DNA of 33,364 bases from Candidatus Servula neotermitis (lineage in GTDB: Bacteria; Actinomycetota; Actinomycetes; Actinomycetales; Bifidobacteriaceae). The position numbers were made by a program, and so were the translations under genes. The notes under the pieces were generated by a model. That model ran no database searches. It was not told the origin of the DNA and worked only from the letters and a program-made list of their open reading frames with translations. Of the stretch, positions 23,948-32,017 are shown in pieces. The stretch covers positions 1 through 33,364 of the forward strand of contig JAITFB010000042.1 in assembly GCA_031281695.1 (NCBI GenBank). Direction: 5' to 3'. Position 1 is the stretch's first letter. Each line of letters begins with the position of its first letter.

Positions 23948-25564
23948 GTGAGCGATGAACTAGATGCTCTGAATTCTCCCGAAGATGAGTTTGATCCTGA
24001 GTCGGTTGAACAGCTTTCGGAGTTGATGCAAGAGCTAAGCGAAAAAATCCAAGAAGCTTTCGGCGCGTCAGATAAAGCTAACTTGAAAGAGCAGCAACAA
24101 TCGAAAATGCAAAAAAAATTACACCAATCTTTAAAAAAAGTAGATGATGCTCAAATTTTAGTCCGCTCGCGTAAGAAACCCGCCACTATGAGATTGAAAG
24201 CTAACTTATACGACTTCAACAATGTGGTCGATTCGTTAATGAGTTTATTAGAAGATCCAAGCCCTGATGTTTTACGCAGCGAAGTCGTACGTTTAGCTCA
24301 AACTAATTTGGCCGCGCCATCCAAAAGTCATCGTTCTCAAATGAGTTTGGACGTATTAGTTAGAGATTCATTAGAGCCTCTAAAAGAGCTGAGCGAAATT
24401 GTTCAAACTATTCCCCGCTTAGAGCGTTGGACACCGCTAGATTGGATAGAAAACACGGTAGATACTTGGTTGGAGTTGACTAAACCGTTGAAACAATTGT
24501 TGATTCGTCAAGGCAAGCTTATTGACGAAAAGACTGATGGAGGATCGCCCTTTTTGGGTTTGCGCGTACATGAATTCAGTTCAGTATTTTCCCATAGTCT
24601 AGGGCATGTTTCGCCGACTAATTTGGCCCAGACCATGTTCGCGTTCAAGATCAGTGAAAGTTTAGGTCTGAGCGCGCGTTACGCTTTATCCAGTTCAGAT
24701 ATGGGCATTCCGCTGACAGACGATTGTTTAGGAGTAGTTATAGAGAATTATCAAATTTACGCTAATGAGCTCCCAGTCCCATTTCGTTCATTATTGAAAT
24801 TCTCTTTATTACATGGGATTTTGATTAATAATTTATTTTCTCAGCATTCCTGGCTTACTTCGCAGCTACGGGCGTTCGCTAATCACTTTATGCGTAAATC
24901 GGTCAATCCATTTCAACTGTTTCAAGACAAGGCCGAGCGTGCATTAGCTCGCGCGCAATACGATGACTATGAAGATATTGAGTCTTTGATTCATCAAGCA
25001 TTTGACGAAGGCGATGCTTCTACTTCCAGCGAAACCGAGCCTAAACCTTCTGAATTGATTTTAAAGCGAATTGAATGGCTGATGTCTTTAATTGAAGCCT
25101 GGGCCAGCGTGAGCGCTTATAAAGTTATGAGTAAAAATTCCAAATATGCTGGATCATTGTTAGAAATTTTCCGACGCCGACGTACTAATTTTGGTTCGAT
25201 CGAATCAGCCATTGCATTTATTTTAGGTCATCCGCTGGATTTGACAGGCAATACTGAAGCTTATGATTTTTGGCTAAGGGCTTATCAGTCGATGGATCGA
25301 GCTGAACGCGATGCTATTTGGGATCGTTTCGATAATTTGCCTTCTTTAGACCAATTGAAGCATTTGGATACTTATTTTAACCCTCCGAAATTTTCATCAT
25401 CATCATCATCTCCTACTGAGAAGAAATCAACCTTAGATTGGGACGCTGAATTGAAAAAATTCTTTTCCCAAACTAATTCTACGAACTCTCAATCTAATCC
25501 TCAATCAGACGCTGATCTAAATAATTCAGGTCAAAATTCGGACGAATCAATTAATCCAACTTGA
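23948..25564 (+). CDS. Degenerate Zincin_2 (DUF2342)-family protein
   Basis: 538 residues, annotated here from pattern memory. SPFLGLRVHEF...SLGHVSPTNL, SSSDMGIPL near 255, NLFSQHSWLTSQLRAF near 298, IEWLMSLIEAW near 375, LLEIFRRRRTNFGSIESAIAFILGH near 400 and RDAIWDRFDNLPSLDQL near 458 align with the actinobacterial zinc-dependent metalloprotease/hydrolase family. The helix that carries the metal-binding E/H residues in relatives reads LLHGILINNLF here, so no HExxH-like motif is left. Long charged N-terminal and Ser/Asn-rich C-terminal tails are present, including a (TCA)5 run at 25394-25408 encoding poly-Ser. Probably a non-catalytic relative. The synteny with UvrD2-like and S16 genes supports the family call. 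Confidence 0.7.
   Translation: MSDELDALNSPEDEFDPESVEQLSELMQELSEKIQEAFGASDKANLKEQQQSKMQKKLHQSLKKVDDAQILVRSRKKPATMRLKANLYDFNNVVDSLMSLLEDPSPDVLRSEVVRLAQTNLAAPSKSHRSQMSLDVLVRDSLEPLKELSEIVQTIPRLERWTPLDWIENTVDTWLELTKPLKQLLIRQGKLIDEKTDGGSPFLGLRVHEFSSVFSHSLGHVSPTNLAQTMFAFKISESLGLSARYALSSSDMGIPLTDDCLGVVIENYQIYANELPVPFRSLLKFSLLHGILINNLFSQHSWLTSQLRAFANHFMRKSVNPFQLFQDKAERALARAQYDDYEDIESLIHQAFDEGDASTSSETEPKPSELILKRIEWLMSLIEAWASVSAYKVMSKNSKYAGSLLEIFRRRRTNFGSIESAIAFILGHPLDLTGNTEAYDFWLRAYQSMDRAERDAIWDRFDNLPSLDQLKHLDTYFNPPKFSSSSSSPTEKKSTLDWDAELKKFFSQTNSTNSQSNPQSDADLNNSGQNSDESINPT
25394..25408 (+). repeat. (TCA)5 microsatellite encoding poly-Ser
   Basis: Five in-frame TCA codons in the C-terminal tail of the Zincin_2-like gene. 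Slippage here would change only the Ser-tract length. Confidence 0.8.
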
Positions 25565-25572
25565 AAGTTTTT

Positions 25573-25863
25573 ATGAATTCGTTCGATTTTGAAGCTCCAT
25601 TAAAGGACAATGAGCTGGAAAATGATCAAGAGGTTGAGCCTCGATCGATCTCTAATCACGCTCCAACGCATCAAGTTTTAGATTTAGGATTAAATGAAAC
25701 TCTGCCTGGATTTCATGAACCTCGAAGTTTTGAAAAGAAGTATCAAGCCCCTGACCCCCAATTTTCCAAATTTTGGTTAGTCGTACCGTACTTTGCTGCG
25801 GTTTTTGCTGGGATCGCTTTAGGACTGTTAGCTTTTCTAATTTTTTGGTTAACTAGTCGTTAG
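25573..25863 (+). CDS. Small single-pass membrane protein, unknown function
   Basis: The ORF track begins at a TTG (25561) overlapping the previous stop. The ATG at 25573 gives 96 residues and is preferred. It has an acidic, polar N-terminal region with no motif I recognise, then one hydrophobic segment (FWLVVPYFAAVFAGIALGLL onward), ending in TSR at the C-terminus. The topology is most likely N-in, or tail-anchored. It is coupled to the Zincin_2-like gene and lies 76 bp before the PASTA kinase, so a kinase substrate or partner role is possible but unproven. Confidence 0.6.
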   Translation: MNSFDFEAPLKDNELENDQEVEPRSISNHAPTHQVLDLGLNETLPGFHEPRSFEKKYQAPDPQFSKFWLVVPYFAAVFAGIALGLLAFLIFWLTSR

Positions 25864-25898
25864 AAATAAATTCGCCTTCAAATATCCATCCAGTATAT

Positions 25899-25912
25899 CC
25901 TAATCCCTAATC
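25899..25912 (+). repeat. Heptamer tandem repeat (2 exact units)
   Basis: CCTAATC twice, followed by TTTAGTT, just upstream of the kinase promoter box. Confidence 0.5.
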
Positions 25913-25927
25913 TTTAGTTAGCTAAAC

Positions 25928-25933
25928 TAAAAT
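25928..25933 (+). promoter_or_regulatory. -10 box for leaderless PASTA kinase
   Basis: TAAAAT-TATAAT-ATG with exact 6-nt spacing. A TAAACT lies 5 nt further upstream and could be an alternative. Confidence 0.5.
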
Positions 25934-25939
25934 TATAAT

Positions 25940-27958
25940 ATGTCCTTGGATAACGAAGCTGACCAGCGGGTGGGACAGTTGGTTGATGGAAGATATGAAG
26001 TTCTAGCTAAAATCGCTCGCGGCGGAATGGCTACGGTTTATCAGGCTTATGATCGAAAATTGGATCGTTTAGTTGCGCTCAAATTAATGCATCAACATTT
26101 GACTGAAGGAGAAGAAGGCCAAGATTTTTTACGGCGTTTCGATCGAGAAGCCAGGACTGCTGCTCAATTAAATCATAAAAATATCGTTCGTATTTATGAC
26201 CAAGGTGAATTTGAAGGTCAACGTTATTTAACTATGGAGTATGTCGAAGGTATTACATTACGGGAACTTTTAAAACGGGAAAAAACTCTTTCAGTCAAAG
26301 ACTCGCTCAATACAGTAATAGCTCTTTTACAGGCTTTAGAAAACGCTCACTCTTTAGGCTTAGTCCACCGAGACATTAAACCCGAAAATGTATTGATCGA
26401 CCGCCATGGGGGAGTCCACTTGACTGACTTTGGCCTGAGTAAAGCTGTAGCTGAATCGAAATCAACTGCGACTGGGATCATTTTAGGGACTGTCGCATAT
26501 GTTGCTCCGGAAATTGTAGATCGCGGCGTCGTGTCTCCGCAAGCTGATATATATTCATTAGGCGTTTTAATGTTTGAACTCTTGACTGGGGAGCCGCCTT
26601 ATGTTGGAAAAACTGCTGTTCAAACTGCTTTTATGCACGTAAAAAAAACTGTCCCTAATGTTCATCAGCTTTATTCAAACATTCACCCTTATGTATCTAA
26701 ATTAATCGAAACTTTTTGTTCCAAAGACCTCCAAGTTAGACCTGAAAACGCTACTCAAGCTCTGCAATTGGCCGTTCAAGTCAAAGCCGCTTTGAGACCT
26801 CAGGATTTGAATCAAAAAACTTCGGACTGGGATAACATGAACCAAGCAACTGAAGTATTTCAAGCTCCAGCAGCTTTACCTTTGGAGCTCGAAGATGCTG
26901 ACACTGAAATTGTACAAGGGCCTCAAGACGACAGATACGCGAATTTGGATCATAGCAGTCAGTTATCAATTGCTGATAGTCAAAATGAACCAGCTAAAAA
27001 CGCCAACGCTAATGCCAGCTCTAATTTTTTGAGCGATCCAGTTAGCCAAGATATTGACGCTAAGCCCAGGCATCGAGGGCGTAATATAATAATTGCTTTG
27101 ATTTTTTTAGTCGCTTTGGGAGTAGGAGGTTGGTGGTGGTGGAATAATGAAGGTCCTGGAGCTTATAGAACTTTCCCTCTGGATTTAGTTGGAGCGACCC
27201 AAGCTAATGCTGAACATTATCTAAATGAACAATCGATTGTGTTTCAAAGTCTGGAAGATTGGTCGCTCAGCATCCCTTTGGGCTCAGTTATTACTAGCCA
27301 GCCGGAACCAGGCAGCTCATTTAAATACCACGAAACTACTTTGACTTTGATCGTTTCTAAAGGCGTTCATTATGTGAAGTTTCCAGCTGAAATTGTTAAA
27401 AAACCTGTTAGCGAAGCCGAAAAGATTCTCAAAGCGGCGGGTTTTGTAGTGACAACTCAATCCAAGTATAGTTTAGAAGTGCCTAAAGACCAAGTAATGG
27501 ACGCTTCTCGCTCAACTGAAGAATCAGTAATTTATGGCGAAACTATTACCTTGACTGTTAGCAACGGGCCTGAACCCGTAAAAATGCCGAACTTATTGAA
27601 TGAGTCGAGATCCGAAGCTATAGCTCAATTAGATCGGCTTAAGATAAAGTTTCAGCTGACTGAGGAATATTCTGAAGAATATGCTCAAGATTCGGTGATG
27701 GGGCAATCGGCTAAAGCGGAGGCTGAATTACGTCAAGGCGATACAGTTACTTTAGTTATTTCGTTGGGCAAGCCTGTGACAGTGCCTAATTTGGTTGGGA
27801 AGAGTCAAGCCAACGCGCATCAAGCTTTGGAAATTTTAGGATTGCTCTATGAGGATTTGCAAATCGGTAGCGGTGCGTTAGGATTAGTCCAATCGCAAGA
27901 TCCTCCAGCGGAAACGGTGGTTAAAGCTGGTACGACTATTACTTTGAATATAGTTTGA
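25940..27958 (+). CDS. pknB: PASTA-domain Ser/Thr protein kinase (PknB/StkP type)
   Basis: Membrane sensor kinase that binds peptidoglycan fragments or lipid II outside and phosphorylates cell-wall and division proteins inside. 672 residues. The Hanks kinase domain spans 19-280: glycine loop IARGGMATVY near 25, VALK Lys near 48, catalytic HRDIKPEN at 143-150, DFG at 163-165 and GTVAYVAPE near 182. A polar juxtamembrane linker (about 285-378) precedes one TM helix (IIIALIFLVALGVGGWWWW, about 381-400). Four PASTA repeats run from about 412 to the end, each with the PNLVGxSxxxAxxxL pattern and the third to fourth best conserved. No partner phosphatase is in the window. Confidence 0.94.
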   Translation: MSLDNEADQRVGQLVDGRYEVLAKIARGGMATVYQAYDRKLDRLVALKLMHQHLTEGEEGQDFLRRFDREARTAAQLNHKNIVRIYDQGEFEGQRYLTMEYVEGITLRELLKREKTLSVKDSLNTVIALLQALENAHSLGLVHRDIKPENVLIDRHGGVHLTDFGLSKAVAESKSTATGIILGTVAYVAPEIVDRGVVSPQADIYSLGVLMFELLTGEPPYVGKTAVQTAFMHVKKTVPNVHQLYSNIHPYVSKLIETFCSKDLQVRPENATQALQLAVQVKAALRPQDLNQKTSDWDNMNQATEVFQAPAALPLELEDADTEIVQGPQDDRYANLDHSSQLSIADSQNEPAKNANANASSNFLSDPVSQDIDAKPRHRGRNIIIALIFLVALGVGGWWWWNNEGPGAYRTFPLDLVGATQANAEHYLNEQSIVFQSLEDWSLSIPLGSVITSQPEPGSSFKYHETTLTLIVSKGVHYVKFPAEIVKKPVSEAEKILKAAGFVVTTQSKYSLEVPKDQVMDASRSTEESVIYGETITLTVSNGPEPVKMPNLLNESRSEAIAQLDRLKIKFQLTEEYSEEYAQDSVMGQSAKAEAELRQGDTVTLVISLGKPVTVPNLVGKSQANAHQALEILGLLYEDLQIGSGALGLVQSQDPPAETVVKAGTTITLNIV

Positions 27959-28002
27959 GGTTCAATTAATCATTGACATCCGATTATTTTTCTCGATTCC
28001 TT

Positions 28003-28008
28003 TAAACT
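28003..28008 (+). promoter_or_regulatory. -10 box for leaderless nfnAB transcript
   Basis: TAAACT-AAACAT-ATG. A perfect TTGACA at 27973-27978 is 24 nt upstream, too far for an ordinary -35. Confidence 0.6.
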
Positions 28009-28014
28009 AAACAT

Positions 28015-28848
28015 ATGTACAAAGTCTTAGAAGTTGAACATCTAAATCCTACTGTAACTCGTTTGAAGGTTGAAGCGCCTGAAGTCGCAAGAAAAGCTTT
28101 ACCGGGTCAGTTTGTGATTGTGCGCACTGATGAAGCGGGGGAGCGTATCCCCTTGACTATTTCCAATTATGATCGCGGCTTAGGTCATATTGAAATTATT
28201 TTCCAGATTGTTGGAAGCGAAACTTTCTTGTTGGATCGAAAAAAACCTGGAGATTATTTATCCGATATTGCTGGTCCTTTAGGGATTGCTTCCGAAACTC
28301 AAGGAAAAAATAAAGTGGCTGTTGTCGGCGGAGGAGTTGGTTGCGCTATCGCTTTACCAGTCGCTCGCCAATTCGCTCAAGATGGGGCGGTCGTCCATTC
28401 GATTGTGGGATTTCGTACGCGAGATTTAGTTATCTTAGAAGATGAGTTTAAAGATTTTAGCGCTGAATTTAGGATGATGACTGATGATGGAAGTTATGGT
28501 CAAAAAGGTTTAGTCACCAACGCTTTAGAAGAATTGATTTGCGCAGGCCATCAATACGATGAAGTTTTTGCGGTCGGACCTGTGATCATGATGAAGTTTG
28601 TCGCTCAACTCACTAAGCAATATAAAGTCAAAACTAAAGTTTCCATGAACCCAATTATGGTCGATGGAACTGGAATGTGCGGCGCTTGCCGCGTACAAGT
28701 CGGCTCTGAAACTAAATTCGCTTGCGTTCATGGGCCAGATTTCGACGGACATTTGATTGATTACGACTTATTGATGCGTCGTAATACTCAATACCGCGAT
28801 AAAGAACAAGCGAATGTACAAGAAGTTGGGATGGTATGCAATGCCTGA
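28015..28848 (+). CDS. nfnA: NfnA-type ferredoxin-NADP oxidoreductase small subunit
   Basis: FAD- and [2Fe-2S]-containing small subunit of NADH-dependent reduced ferredoxin:NADP+ oxidoreductase (Nfn), cytoplasmic. 277 residues. FAD site GQFVIVRTDEAGERIPLTISNY near 30, NAD site VVGGGVGCAIALPVARQF near 104, and a C-terminal cluster segment MVDGTGMCGACRV...FACV with Cys222, Cys225, Cys237 and a nearby Asp as fourth candidate ligand, as in characterised NfnA. Dihydroorotate dehydrogenase electron-transfer subunit (PyrK) is the main alternative, but the overlapping partner is the GltD-like subunit rather than PyrD. It overlaps nfnB by 8 bp. Confidence 0.9.
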   Translation: MYKVLEVEHLNPTVTRLKVEAPEVARKALPGQFVIVRTDEAGERIPLTISNYDRGLGHIEIIFQIVGSETFLLDRKKPGDYLSDIAGPLGIASETQGKNKVAVVGGGVGCAIALPVARQFAQDGAVVHSIVGFRTRDLVILEDEFKDFSAEFRMMTDDGSYGQKGLVTNALEELICAGHQYDEVFAVGPVIMMKFVAQLTKQYKVKTKVSMNPIMVDGTGMCGACRVQVGSETKFACVHGPDFDGHLIDYDLLMRRNTQYRDKEQANVQEVGMVCNA

Positions 28849-30250
28849 AGTAAAAAAAATTAACCGCCAAAAAGAAAAAACTCCTATGCCTCAGTTGAGT
28901 CCTGAGGTAAGGATTACGAATTTCGATGAAGTAGCTTTAGGCTTAGACAGAGAAGCTGCGATTAACGAAGCTATGCGTTGTTTAGGTTGTCCAGATCAAC
29001 CTTGCGTAGGGAAGTGTCCAGTAGGTGTTCCCATTCCAGCGTTTATCAATTGCATTGTGCGCGATAATCCCAAAGCTGCCATTAAAACCATTAAGCGCCA
29101 AAATCTTTTTCCAGCTATTTGCGGAAGGGTTTGTCCTCAAGAGAGCCAATGCGAATCAGTTTGCGTAAGGGCGCGGAACGGTCAACCCGTCGGAATTGGT
29201 TACCTAGAAAGATATGTAGCTGATACTGCTGCGCGTGAAAATTTAGAAGATCCGACTCGAGTTCCCAACCCTACTGGAAAGAAAGTGGCGATTGTTGGTT
29301 CAGGACCTGGAGGCTTGGCCGCTGCTGGAGAGTTAGCTAAAGCTGGGCATGCTGTAACGGTTTTTGAAGCTTTGCATAAGCCTGGCGGAGTTTTGGAATA
29401 TGGCATTCCTCAGTTTCGTTTGCCTAAAGATATTGTAGCCCGGGAAGTGTCTAAATTGAAGGAGTTAGGCGTTAGAATCAAGACCAATGTTATTGTAGGC
29501 AAATCGGTCACTATTGACGAATTGTTGGACTTGGAAGGTTTCGACGCAGTCTATATTGGATCCGGCGCTGGATTGCCGACTTTTATGAATATTCCCGGCG
29601 AAAATTTCAATGGAGTTTTTTCAGCTAACGAGTATTTGACTCGAACTAATTTAATGAAAGGTTATTTGCCTGAAACTCGAACTCCGGTTTATCGCGCTAA
29701 AAAAGCTGCTATAGTTGGTGGTGGAAATGTAGCCATGGATGCAGCTCGATGCGCTCGGCGCTTAGGCGCTGACGTAACTATTATTTATAGGCGTTCCGAA
29801 GCTGAATTACCAGCGCGCGCTGAAGAAGTTGAACACGCTAAAGAAGAAGGTATTAAGTTCCAAATGTTGACTTCACCTGTGGAAATCCAAGCTGACGAAA
29901 ATAATTGGGTCAACCAAGTCAAATGCGAAACTATGATTTTGGGAGAACCTGACGCTTCGGGTCGACGACGTCCGCAACCTACTGGCGAATACGTGACGCT
30001 CGAATGCGATTGCGTAATCATGGCCATTGGTAACTCGCCCAATCCTTTGATTGGTCAAACTACTCCTGGTTTGGATTTGCAAAAATGGGGTGGTATTATC
30101 GTGACTGATGAAACTACTGGGCAAACTACTAAGTCTAAAGTCTGGGCTGGCGGGGATGCTGTGAGTGGTGCTGCGACCGTTATTTTGGCGCTTGGTGCTG
30201 GAAAAGCCGCTGCGAAGGCGATTAATCAGTATTTAAAAACTGCATCTTAA
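28841..30250 (+). CDS. nfnB: NfnB-type / GltD-like flavoprotein large subunit
   Basis: Large subunit of the bifurcating transhydrogenase, often annotated as the NADPH-dependent glutamate synthase small chain (gltA/gltD). The ATG at 28841 gives 469 residues; the ORF-track start at 28814 lies deeper in nfnA. The N-terminal cysteine pattern CLGCPDQPCVGKCPVGVP and CGRVCPQESQCESVC would bind two [4Fe-4S] clusters. It is followed by the FAD site VAIVGSGPGGLAAAGELA near 144, PGGVLEYGIPQFRLPK, the NADPH site AAIVGGGNVAMDAARCARRLGA near 288, and the C-terminal VWAGGDAVSGAATVILALGAGK. No GltB is present, and pairing with nfnA favours the Nfn role in balancing NADH, NADPH and ferredoxin in an anaerobe. 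Confidence 0.9.
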   Translation: MPEVKKINRQKEKTPMPQLSPEVRITNFDEVALGLDREAAINEAMRCLGCPDQPCVGKCPVGVPIPAFINCIVRDNPKAAIKTIKRQNLFPAICGRVCPQESQCESVCVRARNGQPVGIGYLERYVADTAARENLEDPTRVPNPTGKKVAIVGSGPGGLAAAGELAKAGHAVTVFEALHKPGGVLEYGIPQFRLPKDIVAREVSKLKELGVRIKTNVIVGKSVTIDELLDLEGFDAVYIGSGAGLPTFMNIPGENFNGVFSANEYLTRTNLMKGYLPETRTPVYRAKKAAIVGGGNVAMDAARCARRLGADVTIIYRRSEAELPARAEEVEHAKEEGIKFQMLTSPVEIQADENNWVNQVKCETMILGEPDASGRRRPQPTGEYVTLECDCVIMAIGNSPNPLIGQTTPGLDLQKWGGIIVTDETTGQTTKSKVWAGGDAVSGAATVILALGAGKAAAKAINQYLKTAS

Positions 30251-30445
30251 TACTCAATTACAAGACTGGCGATTTTAGGTCTTGGGCTTTTACAGGTCAG
30301 TAATTCGAGGATTTAGTAACAGCTGAGTTTTCAAACTGCTGGTCGATTAATACGATTATGAACACTAATTTAGGCAAATCGAATACTTAATCGCAGTTAG
30401 TGACATTCGATGATTAGGTTTTTCCGGCGTTATAATTTAATCGGT

Positions 30446-30451
30446 TAAGCT
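30446..30451 (+). promoter_or_regulatory. -10 box for leaderless 2-hydroxyacid dehydrogenase gene
   Basis: TAAGCT-ATTAGC-ATG with exact 6-nt spacing. A TATAAT at 30431-30436 is a possible second box that would give a short leader. Confidence 0.5.
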
Positions 30452-30457
30452 ATTAGC

Positions 30458-31426
30458 ATGAGTTATTCTTTAGTTATTCCAGCATATGATCCCATCTCCG
30501 AGCCCGTTTTACGAAGCGATTGGTTTGATGCTCGATGCCGAGAACTTTTTTCTCAAGTTTTCGTCTATCACGATGGTTCTTCTCAAGTTGATCAATGGGT
30601 AGAGCGACTCAGAGGTCAAGATTTTGTTTTGTTGGTCGGGGCTTGTCCTAAAGGGGTATTTTCTCAGTTGGGTCCAAACGACTCCCCTAAATTGGTTTCG
30701 TTTTGTTATACAGGGGTTGAGACAGTCAATGATGTTGCGGAGATTCAGGCTCAAGGAACGGTCTGTACTCGATTGGTGCATTTCGACGATTATGCGATAG
30801 CGGAACATACTTTAGCATTGACTTTGGCTTGTACTCGTAAAATCGTTCAAGTCGACCGCGAAATTCGGGTTGGTCATTGGCCGAAACCGACTGTAACTCA
30901 ACTCAAAGGAAAGACCGTAGGGATTTTGGGTTTGGGAGGAATCGGTAAAGAATATGCAAAAATGTGTTATGCTCTTGGTGCGAAAATTTTAGCTTGGGAT
31001 ATTGTCCAAGATGTAGGGTTCATTCAATCGGTCGAAGGGGAGTTTACGGATGATTTGGATTACCTAATGAATAATTCCCAAATCGTGAGTGTGCATTTGG
31101 CCGCTAATGATGCAACATTTGGCCTGATTAAATCGCATCATTTAGCTAAATTGAATCCGGGCTCAATTATCATTAATACCGCTCGAGCTGAAGTCATTGA
31201 AGCTGGGGCTATGTATGAGCGTTTGGCTCAAGGCGATATTCAAGGCGGATTCGATGTTTGGGAAAAAGAGCCTTTGGCTCAAGATGATCCTCTGCGCGAG
31301 TTAGAAAATGTGGTTCATACTTCCCATAACGCTTACCGCACGATAGAAACTTCTTGGCGTACAATTGAATTAGGTCTGAACAATATTGAAGCTTTTATTT
31401 CCGGCCACCCACAAAATATGGTCTAA
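30458..31426 (+). CDS. D-isomer-specific 2-hydroxyacid dehydrogenase family protein
   Basis: NAD(P)-dependent oxidoreductase, 322 residues, substrate unknown. The Rossmann fold begins at GKTVGILGLGGIGKEYAKMC near 150. The catalytic triad is in place: Arg in INTARAEVIEAG near 242, Glu in GFDVWEKEPL near 268, and His in VVHTSHNAYRT near 290. The N-terminal substrate domain is divergent (VLLVGACPKGVF, then CTRLVHFDDYAIAEHTLALTLA), so it is not clearly SerA, Ldh or a glyoxylate reductase. It lies downstream of nfnAB but has its own promoter box. Confidence 0.85.
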   Translation: MSYSLVIPAYDPISEPVLRSDWFDARCRELFSQVFVYHDGSSQVDQWVERLRGQDFVLLVGACPKGVFSQLGPNDSPKLVSFCYTGVETVNDVAEIQAQGTVCTRLVHFDDYAIAEHTLALTLACTRKIVQVDREIRVGHWPKPTVTQLKGKTVGILGLGGIGKEYAKMCYALGAKILAWDIVQDVGFIQSVEGEFTDDLDYLMNNSQIVSVHLAANDATFGLIKSHHLAKLNPGSIIINTARAEVIEAGAMYERLAQGDIQGGFDVWEKEPLAQDDPLRELENVVHTSHNAYRTIETSWRTIELGLNNIEAFISGHPQNMV

Positions 31427-31563
31427 GGGTCATAAATATATCATTGTGCCAATATATTTTAGGGTACTCTTGAGATTGCCGGTCTGTTCAGTTATCAATT
31501 AACAATCCCTGAAGCTTGAGGTGATTGGGCTTTCGATCCAGCAGTGATGGCCACACCGCATAA

Positions 31564-31584
31564 CTAATTCCTAACCCCTACTTT
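31564..31584 (+). repeat. Heptamer tandem repeat (3 units)
   Basis: CTAATTC, CTAACCC, CTACTTT. Same family as 10409-10443. Confidence 0.55.
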
Positions 31585-31647
31585 CCCGCCAACGGCTCCT
31601 TCACCCTCGCCAATCCCACGTAACTAACTACTAATTCCTACTATTTT

Positions 31648-31757
31648 CGCTAAAGGCTCCTTCGCAGACACCATCTCTCATCGATTATTAACTATTAATT
31701 TCCCCCCGCCAAAGGCTCCTTCGCAGATACCATCTCTCATCGATTATTTACTGTTAA
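31648..31757 (+). repeat. Direct repeat pair, period 59 bp
   Basis: Two roughly 50-bp copies (about 31648-31697 and 31707-31757), near-identical by eye, sharing GGCTCCTTCGCAGA and CCATCTCTCATCGATTATT. A more diverged copy starts at 31587. Confidence 0.8.
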
Positions 31758-31776
31758 CTATTAGCTATTGATTGCC
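31742..31776 (+). repeat. Degenerate heptamer tandem repeat (5 units)
   Basis: Units GATTATT, TACTGTT, AACTATT, AGCTATT, GATTGCC. Overlaps the end of the 59-bp-spaced repeat. Confidence 0.65.
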
Positions 31777-31905
31777 TCCCGCCAACTGCTCCCTCCCTCC
31801 AATTAACCAACCTCCCGCTAGTGGAGTTTTGGTTAACGATAAACTTTCCGTTATCATACCGCACATATTTTAGTTTCAGAATAATTATTTTAGTTGTGAT
31901 TTTCT

Positions 31906-31933
31906 CCTGAAAGAGGTTTTGCACAAATAAAAA
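31906..31933 (+). repeat. Left inverted repeat of putative element
   Basis: Pairs with 33290-33317; 18 exact bp plus an imperfect outer part with one 1-nt gap. Confidence 0.7.
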
Positions 31934-32017
31934 TGTTATTTTAGACCCTAAAATCGGGAGATAATCTGAACTTAGCTTGCAGCAGGAGCTGCGAAACAAT
32001 GTAGAAAGGCATACCTT

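Larger units (their letters stand above)
31427..31905. other. Repeat-rich intergenic DNA, no gene seen
   Basis: About 480 bp with no convincing ORF. It holds heptamer arrays (31564-31584, 31621-31641, 31742-31776), a pair of 59-bp-spaced direct repeats, and several degenerate copies of a CGCCAAxGGCTCCTTC-type word (31587, 31648, 31707, 31779). Confidence 0.7.

Noticed and set aside
27973-27978. TTGACA as -35 element of nfnA
   Set aside because: It is 24 nt from the TAAACT box, well beyond the normal 16-19 nt spacing.
28814-28840. ORF-track start of nfnB inside nfnA
   Set aside because: The ATG at 28841 gives the normal N-terminus of the family and an 8-bp overlap; the longer form adds nine residues read from nfnA sequence.
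28841-30250. Glutamate synthase small subunit (GltD) as primary function
   Set aside because: No GltB large subunit is present and the gene overlaps an NfnA-type subunit; the Nfn complex fits better.
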